Positions 9,211 through 17,201 of a stretch of 64,000 nucleotides of DNA are shown one piece after another; positions within the stretch are counted from its first letter, which is position 1; every line of letters starts with the position of its first letter. Made by a program: the position numbers and the translations under genes. Below the pieces are notes generated by a model. It was not told where the DNA came from, ran no database searches, and saw only the letters and a program-made list of their open reading frames with translations. This stretch comes from Citromicrobium sp. JLT1363 (GTDB lineage Bacteria > Pseudomonadota > Alphaproteobacteria > Sphingomonadales > Sphingomonadaceae). The DNA is taken from positions 1-64,000 of the forward strand of contig NZ_AEUE01000002.1 in the NCBI RefSeq assembly GCF_000186705.1, in the 5' to 3' direction.

Positions 9211-9741
9211 GTGGCGCCCCTCCCGGAGATTGCAGGCACGAAGGTCGTGCTTCGGCCGTTCGAGGCGAAGGACATAACCGAGACTTATCTCGGCTGGCTG
9301 CGCGATCCGGAGGTGACGCGCTTTTCCAACCAGCGCTTTCGCGAGCATACCCTCCAGACCTGCCGCGATTACTTCGCCAGCTTTGCAGACAGCCCCAACC
9401 GTTTCGTTTCGATCCGCGACAAGGCGACTGGAGACGCCATCGGCACGATGACAGCCTATGCCAATCCGCACCACAACACCTGCGATGTGGGCATCATGAT
9501 CGGCAACCGCGATTATTGGTCCGGCGGCTACGGACAGGAGGCGTGGAACCTGCTGCTCGACTGGCTTCTCGCCCCGACGGGGGGCGGCATCCGCAAGGTC
9601 ACGGCCGGAACGCTCGCCTGCAATCGTGGCATGGTGAAGCTGATGGAACGATCGGGCATGACCCGCGAAGGCGTGCGCGTGGCGCAGGAAATCGTCGAGG
9701 GCGAGCCGCAGGACATCGTGCTTTACGGGCGCTTCGCATGA
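9211..9741 (+). CDS. GNAT family N-acetyltransferase
   Basis: A 176-residue RimJ/RimL-like GNAT. It opens LPEIAGTKVVLRPFEAKDITE, and the acetyl-CoA-binding half includes DVGIMIGNRDYWSGGYGQEA. Start GTG 9211 lies two bases after the DegT stop and gives the family N-terminus. The stop overlaps the next start in ATGA. By context it may acetylate the amine introduced by the DegT enzyme, in parallel with PseH, or may acetylate another sugar of the repeat unit. Confidence 0.8.
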   Translation: MAPLPEIAGTKVVLRPFEAKDITETYLGWLRDPEVTRFSNQRFREHTLQTCRDYFASFADSPNRFVSIRDKATGDAIGTMTAYANPHHNTCDVGIMIGNRDYWSGGYGQEAWNLLLDWLLAPTGGGIRKVTAGTLACNRGMVKLMERSGMTREGVRVAQEIVEGEPQDIVLYGRFA

Positions 9742-10592
9742 TCGACGATCTGCCCGGTCCGGTCGCGGTCGTCGCGCATGATGCGGGGGCGGCGAACATG
9801 ATGTTCGCGTGGATCGCCGCAAGCGCGCGCAACGACCTGCAGGTAGCAGTGGCAGGCCCGGCGGAGAGCCTGTGGCGGGCACAATTCCCGGGCTGCTCGC
9901 CAGTACCTTCGATTGCAGCCGCACTCGAAGGGGCCGCCACTCTGCTGAGCGGAACCGGTTGGGCGAGCGACATGGAGCACGACGCGCGCGTCATCGCAGC
10001 CCGCCGTGGTATTCATTCCATCGCGGTACTGGACCATTGGGTGAACTACGCACCCCGCTTCGAGCGGAACGGCGAGCGGCAGCTGCCCGACGCGCTCTGG
10101 GTCGGTGACGAATATGCTGCGGCCATCGCACGCCGAGAATTCGGCGGCATGACGATTTCGCAGCAGCCCAACTCCTATCTCGAAAATCAGGCCCGGGAAG
10201 CCGGGCCAGTGCCGCGAGAAGGGGACGTACTGTTCGTGGCGGAGCCTGCGCGCAGCAGCTGGGGGTATGATACGCCCGGCGAATTTCAGGCGCTCGACCA
10301 TTTCATGGCCAACCGGACTTCGCTGGGAATTGGGCAGAACGTTGGAGTCCGCCTTCGTCCGCATCCTTCGGACGAACCGGACAAGTATGACGGATGGATC
10401 GCAGCACATCCGGGCGTCACGCTCGACAGGGCGGCGAGCATGGGCGAAGCGCTTGGTAAGGCTCGCTGGGTGGTCGGCCTCAATTCCTTTGCTCTCGTCA
10501 TAGCACTCAAGGCGGGACGTACCGCTATCTCCTGCCTCCCGCCGTGGGCCCCGGATTGCGTCCTGCCCCATGACGACATCCGGCGCCTCTAG
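9738..10592 (+). CDS. Unrecognised glycosyltransferase-like protein
   Basis: I cannot assign a family with confidence. The 284-residue product starts with AVVAHDAGAANMM, resembling the N-terminal DAGGAE-type motif of small GT-B-like proteins in nonulosonic-acid and capsule clusters. It ends with a Rossmann-like region containing VGLNSFALVIALKAGR, reminiscent of the donor-site region of UDP-GlcNAc 2-epimerase-like and GT-B enzymes. A basic-proline motif LRPHPSDEP precedes it. No membrane segment or signal peptide is visible. The start ATG overlaps the GNAT stop, so it is translationally coupled to the amino-sugar module. It may be a transferase or a hydrolase similar in fold to PseG. Confidence 0.6.
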   Translation: MIDDLPGPVAVVAHDAGAANMMFAWIAASARNDLQVAVAGPAESLWRAQFPGCSPVPSIAAALEGAATLLSGTGWASDMEHDARVIAARRGIHSIAVLDHWVNYAPRFERNGERQLPDALWVGDEYAAAIARREFGGMTISQQPNSYLENQAREAGPVPREGDVLFVAEPARSSWGYDTPGEFQALDHFMANRTSLGIGQNVGVRLRPHPSDEPDKYDGWIAAHPGVTLDRAASMGEALGKARWVVGLNSFALVIALKAGRTAISCLPPWAPDCVLPHDDIRRL

Positions 10593-10606
10593 CCTGACGC
10601 GATGCA

Positions 10607-10774
10607 ATGGCCCTTTATGTCATCACCGATTTCCTCCGGGCCCACGATTGCCGGGTGAACGAATTCCGCGGCGTGCGCGAGAAGCGCTTGCGGTTTCGCT
10701 TCCGCGGTGAGAAGGCGCAGCGTCATGCGCGCGCGTTTTCCGAAAACCACCGCTTCGTGGCCCCGCTTGCGTGA
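10607..10774 (+). CDS. Possible small protein, 55 residues
   Basis: An ATG-to-TGA frame nearly fills the 194-base gap between its neighbours. The product is very basic, with many arginines, and I recognise no domain. In support, the third codon positions are strongly G/C (roughly four in five by eye), as in the surrounding genes, and the frame is on the same strand. Against it, no clear ribosome site precedes the ATG, and it could instead be the decayed end of a larger gene. Treat as a candidate only. Confidence 0.3.
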   Translation: MALYVITDFLRAHDCRVNEFRGVREKRLRFRFRGEKAQRHARAFSENHRFVAPLA

Positions 10775-10786
10775 GAGGCGATCGGT

Positions 10787-11794
10787 ATGAGTGTGCGTTC
10801 GGCACGGACCGTCTGGCTGGAAGGGCCGGGTAAGCTGGTATTGCGGGAGGAGCGTCTTGACGCCCCCCGCAAGGGCGAGATTTTATGCGAGACGATCGTC
10901 TCTGCCATTTCGCCCGGCACGGAACTGGCCGCTTGGCGCGGGCTGCCTCCTCTCCGCCCGGGCGTCGTCTTTCCGCGCTTGCAAGGCTACTGCAATGTGG
11001 CGCGGGTCCTTGAGTGCGGGCCGGACGTGACCGGTTTCGCCCCGGGTGACCGGGTGTTGAGCCTGCAATCGCACCGCAGCCATTTCGTAATGCCGGCCGC
11101 CGGGGCGTTGTACACTTTGCCCGCGCAAGCACAGGCCCGGCATATCGTGGCGGCGTATCTGTTCCACCTCGGTTACAATGCGGTGCTACGTAGCGACGTG
11201 CGGGTCGGTCACAGGGTCCTCGTTATCGGTCTCGGCGCTCTGGGGCTAACCACGGTGGCGATGGCCGCCCTTGCCGGAGCACGGGTCTATGCACTTTCCG
11301 GCCACCAGAAGCCGGCTGACATCGCGAAGCAGTACGGCGCAAGCGGGGTGTTTTCGCGAGACCGGGAAGATGCTTTGGCCGACGCGCTCGGCGAAGGAGC
11401 CGATATCGTCGTTGCGACCACCAACGGGTGGGACGATTTCGCTCTCGCTCTGCGGCTCACCGCAAAAAACGGTATGATCGCCTGCCTCGGCTTTCCCGGG
11501 CGCAACGAACAGCCGGGGGAGTTTAACCCGCTGGCCAGCGAGTACTTCTACACGAAGCAATTGAGGATCGAGGCGGTAGGCGCGTCGCCCCTGGAGAACG
11601 ACGCACGCGGCTTCATCCGCTTCAACCAGCGCGACAATATCGCCTTTTTGGCCAGTGCAATCGAAGATGGCCGCCTCGATCCGCAACCGATCCTTTCCGG
11701 CACCTACCGGGGCGAAGACATTGCGCAGGCCTATGCCGATCTCGACCAGCGCAAGGACGATGCGATTACCTATCTGCTGGAATGGAACCCATGA
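10787..11794 (+). CDS. MDR-superfamily alcohol dehydrogenase-like oxidoreductase
   Basis: Medium-chain dehydrogenase/reductase of 335 residues. It has a GroES-like N-terminal domain (SAISPGTELAAWRG, GYCNVARVLECGPDV) and a Rossmann domain with VLVIGLGALGLTT around 145-157. The usual catalytic zinc ligands near the N-terminus are not evident, as in BchC-like and other zinc-independent members. It ends in an ATGA overlap with a Gfo/Idh protein. The same two activities occur as one polypeptide in some polysaccharide clusters (bi-domain oxidoreductases), so I infer that this pair acts on one sugar intermediate. Substrate unknown. Confidence 0.8.
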   Translation: MSVRSARTVWLEGPGKLVLREERLDAPRKGEILCETIVSAISPGTELAAWRGLPPLRPGVVFPRLQGYCNVARVLECGPDVTGFAPGDRVLSLQSHRSHFVMPAAGALYTLPAQAQARHIVAAYLFHLGYNAVLRSDVRVGHRVLVIGLGALGLTTVAMAALAGARVYALSGHQKPADIAKQYGASGVFSRDREDALADALGEGADIVVATTNGWDDFALALRLTAKNGMIACLGFPGRNEQPGEFNPLASEYFYTKQLRIEAVGASPLENDARGFIRFNQRDNIAFLASAIEDGRLDPQPILSGTYRGEDIAQAYADLDQRKDDAITYLLEWNP

Positions 11795-12912
11795 GCGGCA
11801 CATCCAATCTGACCGCCGGTGTCGTCGGATGCGGACGCATGGGCGCTTTTAGCAGCGAGAGCATGCGGGTTCATGGCCCGGATTCCTACTTCCCGCTCGC
11901 TCACGCCGAAGCGATAGAGGCGGCCGAGGGGCTGGACCTCGTGGCGCTTTGCGATTCCAACGAGGACAGCCTTGCTCGCGCCGGCGAGCGTTATGGCGTC
12001 GAACGCAGATACGCCGATTACCGCAGGATGCTCGCCGCCGGTGCTCCCGATCTGCTCGGGATCGCCACCCGCACGATCGGCAGGGCTGATATCATGATCG
12101 ATGCGATCGAGGCGGGGACGCGCGCGCTGCACGTCGAAAAGCCGATGTGCAGTTCGATGGGGGAGTTGTCCCGCCTCGAAGCTCTGCTCGATCGGGCTGA
12201 CGTGTTCGTCACGCTCGGGGCGCTTAGGCGGCACCTTGCCATATATCGCGAGGCGCTCGCGATGGCGAAATCGGGTCGCTTCGGAGAGTTGAAGGAAGCT
12301 TTCGGCGAATTCGGCGAGCGCACCTTGTATTGGTCCCATCCCCACACGGTGGACCTCATTCTCATGGCGGCTTCGGGCGCGCCCGTGGAGGCGGTGGAGG
12401 CACGGCTGGGCCCCGTCGAGCGCACGGGTATGAGAATTCTCAACGATCCGGTCGTGAAACACGCGACGATTCACTTCCAGGGCGGCTTCATGGGGCATGT
12501 GACCCAGCTTCCCGGGACGGATTTCCGGATGGCGACGGAGACCGCGCAGATTGCGGTGGTGGCGAACGGGCATAGCCTGTGGCGGTCGGGCCGGGAAAAG
12601 CCTGCACCCGGAGCAGCGCGATCGGCCGATCCGGCAGGAGACAATCCCTACCACGAACCCGAACGTCTCGATTACCAGCCACCCGAGGTGCCGCAAGGCG
12701 CGCTGGCGCCGATCATGCAACTCATGGCGGCACTGCACGGACAGATAGCAGCGCAGCAGGCCAGTCAGGCTCTCAAGCGCGATATCCTGACCGGTCAGAA
12801 GATTCTCTTTGCCATCGTGCAATCCCATCTCGAGGGCGGGCGTCCCGTCGGTCTGGACGAGATAGATCCTGCGATGTTCATCGAGGCTAGGAGCGGGGAT
12901 TTCTACGCATGA
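11791..12912 (+). CDS. Gfo/Idh/MocA family oxidoreductase
   Basis: NAD(P)-dependent oxidoreductase of 373 residues. The N-terminal Rossmann motif is GVVGCGRMGAFS, and the family motif VEKPM has E116-K117-P118. The C-terminal half is the substrate domain, with a proline-rich insert near residue 275. ATG 11791 overlaps the stop of the MDR gene as ATGA; an ATG nine bases earlier is possible. Its own stop overlaps the next gene in ATGA. Tight coupling to the MDR gene suggests the two subunits work on successive steps or form a complex. Confidence 0.83.
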   Translation: MSGTSNLTAGVVGCGRMGAFSSESMRVHGPDSYFPLAHAEAIEAAEGLDLVALCDSNEDSLARAGERYGVERRYADYRRMLAAGAPDLLGIATRTIGRADIMIDAIEAGTRALHVEKPMCSSMGELSRLEALLDRADVFVTLGALRRHLAIYREALAMAKSGRFGELKEAFGEFGERTLYWSHPHTVDLILMAASGAPVEAVEARLGPVERTGMRILNDPVVKHATIHFQGGFMGHVTQLPGTDFRMATETAQIAVVANGHSLWRSGREKPAPGAARSADPAGDNPYHEPERLDYQPPEVPQGALAPIMQLMAALHGQIAAQQASQALKRDILTGQKILFAIVQSHLEGGRPVGLDEIDPAMFIEARSGDFYA

Positions 12913-14300
12913 ATCAGGCACCTGATCGGAAGCCGAACGTCGTTTTCTTCGCACGCGGATACCAGGCCGGTTTCTATCCGGAACTGCGAGACGATCGCTA
13001 CGAAGCGATTTTCGCGACCCTGACACGCGAGGAAGCGGCGCGGGTACGGGCCAAGGGATGCACGGTATCGGCCTGTTTCGAAGAGGATTTCGACACGATC
13101 GAGCCTGCGCAAGTTCCGCCGCACTACCTCCTGACATCATTTATGTCCGAGCGCTTCCTGGGTCGATACTCCCAGGCGGAACGGCTCGAAATCCTCGGCA
13201 AGGAGATTGCCTGGTGGCGAGGTCTTCTGGACCGGTGGAGCCCGGTGGCGGTGGTGAACGAACTGATCGCGATCGAGATATCGGAAGTCCTGCTGATCGA
13301 AGCCCGCGATCGCGGGATCGTCTATCTGGCACCGATGTACTGCCCCATCGAAGGCATGTTCTACTGGCTGCCGGATCCACTGACGCTGTCGGGTCAGGCG
13401 CTTGACCTGCCCGAACCCTCCGCGCGCGCTCTCGAGCTCGCCGATACGTATCTCGGCCAGGTCCGGCAGAGCGATTACAAGCCCTACTATGTCCGCAACC
13501 TGGCAGGTCGACGCAGTCTGCGACCGCTGACGGTCGGTCTGGCCAAGTCGGTTCTGTGGCGCTGGCGCGACCGGCGATCGAGTAATCTGAGCAAGCCGCA
13601 CGCCTTCCGCTACGAGACGTATAGTGAGGAGTATTCCAAGCGGTTACAGGGGTTTCTGGCCAGCTTTTCCGAGGGATACGACCGGCTGGAGCAGATCCCC
13701 GAGGCGTCGGAGGTCGTCCTTTTGCCGCTCCATCAGGAGCCGGAGGCCACGCTCAATTACATGAGCGAATTCATGTCCAATCAGGTGGCGACGATCGAGA
13801 ACATCCTCAAATGTCTCGGCCCTCATCAGATCCTCGTCGTCAAAGAGCACCCCGTGGACAAGGGCGCACTATTGCGCCCCAAGTTCCGCGAACTACGCGA
13901 GCGCTGTTCCAATCTGGCCTTTCTCCCAGCCGAAGTTCATGCGCGCGAGGTACTGGCACGGTGCGAACGAGTAGTGACGCTGACAAGCAGCGTAGGCTGG
14001 GAAGCGGCGTGTCTCGGCAAAAGCGTCTGCGTGATGGGAGAGATTTTCTGGGACAGCGTGCCCGGCATTACGCGAATCGCGTCCTGGCACGATTTGCGCC
14101 GGGCCATGCGCACCCCCGTAGAGCAGATGGAACGAGTTTCGCCCCAGGCGGCCCGACAATTCGTGGCCGGACTGGTGGAGTTCAGCCACGAAGGCCGCCC
14201 GCTTCCCAACCCGCAGCTCTATTCGCCCGAAAACATCGCGCAGGTCGCGGATGCCGTGGCCATCGGTGCGGGAATTGCACCGGCGAAAGCCAGCGCCTAG
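12909..14300 (+). CDS. Capsule-synthesis (KpsS/KpsC-like) glycosyltransferase, candidate pseudaminyltransferase
   Basis: The 463-residue product looks like the Capsule_synth family: LLPLHQEPEAT, then VVKEHPVDKG, then TLTSSVGWEAACLGKSVC, the donor-side region of KpsS/KpsC retaining transferases. These enzymes use CMP-activated nonulosonic or Kdo donors. A KpsS1 protein of Acinetobacter has been described as a retaining pseudaminyltransferase (family GT118). Because the window encodes a full CMP-pseudaminate pathway, I infer that this protein is a good candidate to transfer pseudaminic acid. No membrane helix is seen. It starts in an ATGA overlap and ends ten bases before the next gene. Donor specificity is inference. 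Confidence 0.7.
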   Translation: MNQAPDRKPNVVFFARGYQAGFYPELRDDRYEAIFATLTREEAARVRAKGCTVSACFEEDFDTIEPAQVPPHYLLTSFMSERFLGRYSQAERLEILGKEIAWWRGLLDRWSPVAVVNELIAIEISEVLLIEARDRGIVYLAPMYCPIEGMFYWLPDPLTLSGQALDLPEPSARALELADTYLGQVRQSDYKPYYVRNLAGRRSLRPLTVGLAKSVLWRWRDRRSSNLSKPHAFRYETYSEEYSKRLQGFLASFSEGYDRLEQIPEASEVVLLPLHQEPEATLNYMSEFMSNQVATIENILKCLGPHQILVVKEHPVDKGALLRPKFRELRERCSNLAFLPAEVHAREVLARCERVVTLTSSVGWEAACLGKSVCVMGEIFWDSVPGITRIASWHDLRRAMRTPVEQMERVSPQAARQFVAGLVEFSHEGRPLPNPQLYSPENIAQVADAVAIGAGIAPAKASA

Positions 14301-14310
14301 GTCGGCAGGC

Positions 14311-14847
14311 GTGAAACGCATCCTGCTCAAGCTCTGGATGGTTGAATCCAATATTCGCGGGACGATGCGCCTGTCGAAATGGTTTCACTACAAGGTGCCG
14401 ATCTTCGGACGGGCGATCTCGATGATCCTCGATCGGTCGCTCTTGCTGCGGTACGGCTTCGAGGTGACCTCCTACAGGGTCAACGTGCGCCAGTTGCAGG
14501 CCTCGCACCCCAGTGGCGTGCTGCTCGGCGGCAATGGCATCGTGTCCGACGGGCGCGTGGCGATCATGTCCGGTGTTAAATTCGTCGGTCCCTCGCCGGA
14601 CAATCCGCGCTATCTCGAACGCCATCGGACAGGCGACGTATTCCGCTTGGGCGACAATGTCGTTATTGGGGCGAACTCGGTCGTGGTCGGTCCGGTTGAG
14701 ATCTGCGACAATGTGGTGGTCGGCGCCATGTCGCTGGTGAACCGTTCCATTACCGAACCGGGCACCTATGTCGGGATCCCGGCAAAGCGGATCAACGACG
14801 AGGTGCCCAGCGATATCTGGGTCTCGCGCTCGGGCGCAACGCAATAG
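14311..14847 (+). CDS. Left-handed beta-helix acyltransferase (hexapeptide repeat)
   Basis: A 178-residue transferase with hexapeptide repeats in the C-terminal half (DNVVIGANSVVVGPVEICDNVVVGAMS), like serine O-acetyltransferase and NeuO/WbbJ-type O-acetyltransferases. It probably adds an acetyl or other acyl group from acyl-CoA to a sugar of the repeat unit. The start is taken as GTG 14311, ten bases after the previous stop; ATG 14338 is an alternative that removes nine residues. This is one of three LbH acyltransferases in the locus. Confidence 0.82.
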   Translation: MKRILLKLWMVESNIRGTMRLSKWFHYKVPIFGRAISMILDRSLLLRYGFEVTSYRVNVRQLQASHPSGVLLGGNGIVSDGRVAIMSGVKFVGPSPDNPRYLERHRTGDVFRLGDNVVIGANSVVVGPVEICDNVVVGAMSLVNRSITEPGTYVGIPAKRINDEVPSDIWVSRSGATQ

Positions 14848-14877
14848 TCGCGATTGTTGGCAAGGGATGTAACTGTA

Positions 14878-15744
14878 ATGGCAAATACGGTTTTGTACGA
14901 CACCGCCAATTTCCTGCGCTGGCGGCTTGTCCCGGTGCGCAAGCTGACCAAGGTGAAGAACAAGCTGGTTGGCCGTGCCGCTCCACCACGGCGTTCCGTG
15001 TCGTTCGATCCCGTCCGGCTCGAACAATTGCAGACAAGCGGCTGCTGCCCCGCCCTGCCGGTCGACCCCGGCGTGGTCGGGGCGATCCAGGAAATATACC
15101 TGCCGCGTGCGGAAAAGGTCGTCCCCACGGACAAGGGGCACCCGTTCACCAACATCATGCCGCCGGAGGACTTCAACGCGGACAATCCCGTGTTCCGCCT
15201 CGCCTTCTCGGACGACATCCTGAATGCGGCCGAGGCCTATTTCGACGGCAAGTTCTCCTTCGCGAGCATCCAGGTCGTCAGGTCGTTCCCGACCGAGGGG
15301 CCGCTGCGCGAGAGCCAGAAGTGGCACAGGGATTACGGCGACAGCCAGTCGCTACATTTCATCATGTATCTCAATGATGTAGACAGCGACGATGGCGGCC
15401 CCTTCGCCTATATCGACCGCGCGAAGAGCAAGACGGTGAACCGTTCTCCGATCATCCGCCGCCTGACGGACGAGCAGATCGCGGGCGAGGTCGGCGACGA
15501 TGAATACGAGCGCTTCTACGGCAAGGCGGGCGATGCGATCCTCGTCGATCCCGCAGTCTGCTATCATTTCGGAAGCCGCTGCAAGACGCCGCGCACGGCC
15601 ATTTTCATCACCTTCAACACCCATGTGCCCTATACCGAGATGATGCAGCCGCTGGGCAGCAACCGGGCCAGCGCAGCCCAAGCCGCGCGCAAGGTGCGAC
15701 CGGACCTGTCGGACGAATACATCGATTCGATCCTGCAGGTGTGA
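14878..15744 (+). CDS. Phytanoyl-CoA dioxygenase (PhyH)-like Fe(II)/2-oxoglutarate oxygenase
   Basis: The 288-residue product keeps the jelly-roll metal site: H150-x-D152 in KWHRDYGD, distal H230 in VCYHFGSRC, and a following arginine (R239, TPRTA) suited to bind 2-oxoglutarate. It should be a cytoplasmic non-haem iron oxygenase hydroxylating or oxidising a small molecule or sugar. ATG 14878 was preferred over TTG 14854 because AAGGGA lies upstream at suitable distance. It sits between an acyltransferase and the flippase and ends in a GTGA overlap with the latter, so a role in modifying the sugar or the lipid-linked repeat is likely. The substrate is unknown. Confidence 0.85.
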   Translation: MANTVLYDTANFLRWRLVPVRKLTKVKNKLVGRAAPPRRSVSFDPVRLEQLQTSGCCPALPVDPGVVGAIQEIYLPRAEKVVPTDKGHPFTNIMPPEDFNADNPVFRLAFSDDILNAAEAYFDGKFSFASIQVVRSFPTEGPLRESQKWHRDYGDSQSLHFIMYLNDVDSDDGGPFAYIDRAKSKTVNRSPIIRRLTDEQIAGEVGDDEYERFYGKAGDAILVDPAVCYHFGSRCKTPRTAIFITFNTHVPYTEMMQPLGSNRASAAQAARKVRPDLSDEYIDSILQV

Positions 15745-17027
15745 CCGCTCCGGGCAGGCCCGCAATTCCGGCAATGATGAATTCTCGCGCCGCGTTCGTG
15801 GCTGTCGGACTTGGCGTGAGCGTGCTCACGCTGCTGCGCGGCGTCGTGCTGATGACCGTGCTCGCCTACGACGATCTGGGCCTGGTCGCGCTGGTCCAGT
15901 CGGTGATCCTGTTTTCGGGGCTGATGCATTTCGGCCTGCTCAACGGGGGGTACCGGCTGCTGTGCCACGCAGGGCCCGGGTACAAGCAGCGCATCATCGA
16001 TCTCGCCTACACGGGATTCGGCGCGATCGGCGCGGTGATGGCGCTTGCCGCAGCCGTCATATCCTTCTGGCTCGATACCGATCTGCATCGGCTCATCGCG
16101 GCGCTCGCCGCGATTGCCGGATTCTGCACTCTGGTGCGGTCCTGGATGACGAACGAAATGGTGGCGGCAGGCCGGCTGGGCGCGGTCAATCTGGTGAATG
16201 CGGTCTCGATGTTCGCCTCGCTGGTGGTACTCGTCCTGCTCTACCCGGGCGTGTCGTCGATCGACCCGGCCCTCGTCGCTGTCATCGCGATGGCAATCCA
16301 GCCGGTGCTGTTCGTCGTGCTGTCCTTCGCCACCGGCGCGGCATTGAGACCGCGCCGGCTCAAGATGTCCCGCCGCCTCGCAGGGATCATCTTCTCTGCC
16401 GGGTTCACGCTGTTCCTGACAGGTATCGCGATCCAGCTGATGAACCTCATGGAGCGCAGTTATGTGCTGAGCGAGATCGGCCTCGAGCCGCTGGGGCGGC
16501 TGTATCTGGCATTCCTGTTCCTGACGCTGTTCCAGCTCGCGCCCAACCTGATCCAGCAGGTGTTCCTTCCGAACATCGTCAAGCACCGCAAGGCCCGTGA
16601 TACGGCAGGCGTATCGCGAGAGCTCCGTCATCTGCTGGCGATTACCGTCGCCTATTCGTTCGCCGCGATCATCGCGCTCTGGCTCCTGGCCGAGCCGCTG
16701 CTCGGGCTGATCCTCCCGCAATATGTGGCGGACCTGCACTGGGTCTACCTCATCATGCCCGGGCTGATCGCATTCAGCTTGTCATCGCCCTTCGCGCTGA
16801 CCTTCAACGTGGTGATCGATTACACCTGGTACATCGTGGCCTATGGGGCGGGCATCGCCCTGACCGTTGGCGCCTTCGGCATCGCCCTGATCGCCGACAC
16901 GCCTTTCAGTCTGGATGGCGTCATGATCCTGCGCAGTGCGATCTACTGCGTGATGGCGATACTGCTTGTCGCAGGCTGGTGGCGCGTGTCCCGCCGCTAT
17001 CCCGAATTCCGCCTGACAGTCCGCTAG
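15741..17027 (+). CDS. Wzx-like polysaccharide flippase (MATE/MOP superfamily)
   Basis: A highly hydrophobic 428-residue integral membrane protein with roughly twelve predicted helices distributed along its length, of the normal size for Wzx/RfbX flippases. It would move the undecaprenyl-linked repeat unit across the inner membrane. GTG 15741 overlaps the oxygenase stop (GTGA); ATG 15774 would remove 11 residues before the first helix and is equally possible. It is followed by a polymerase-like gene, giving a wzx-wzy order. No catalytic motif is expected in this family, so the call rests on topology and context. Confidence 0.82.
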   Translation: MTAPGRPAIPAMMNSRAAFVAVGLGVSVLTLLRGVVLMTVLAYDDLGLVALVQSVILFSGLMHFGLLNGGYRLLCHAGPGYKQRIIDLAYTGFGAIGAVMALAAAVISFWLDTDLHRLIAALAAIAGFCTLVRSWMTNEMVAAGRLGAVNLVNAVSMFASLVVLVLLYPGVSSIDPALVAVIAMAIQPVLFVVLSFATGAALRPRRLKMSRRLAGIIFSAGFTLFLTGIAIQLMNLMERSYVLSEIGLEPLGRLYLAFLFLTLFQLAPNLIQQVFLPNIVKHRKARDTAGVSRELRHLLAITVAYSFAAIIALWLLAEPLLGLILPQYVADLHWVYLIMPGLIAFSLSSPFALTFNVVIDYTWYIVAYGAGIALTVGAFGIALIADTPFSLDGVMILRSAIYCVMAILLVAGWWRVSRRYPEFRLTVR

Positions 17028-17201
17028 CGACTGGCGCCTTGCTGCCTGCGGACCGAGCGTGTACGCGCCAGCCGCGAGGGACTGGACGGGCGAACGACAC
17101 GACATGCCGCACTTTCCGAAATGCTGCGTCCTGAATAGCGTCCCGGATGCGGCTGGCGGTCACCGGGGCACGCGCTCGGCCGCGAGGGGAGACGCCCGCT
17201 G

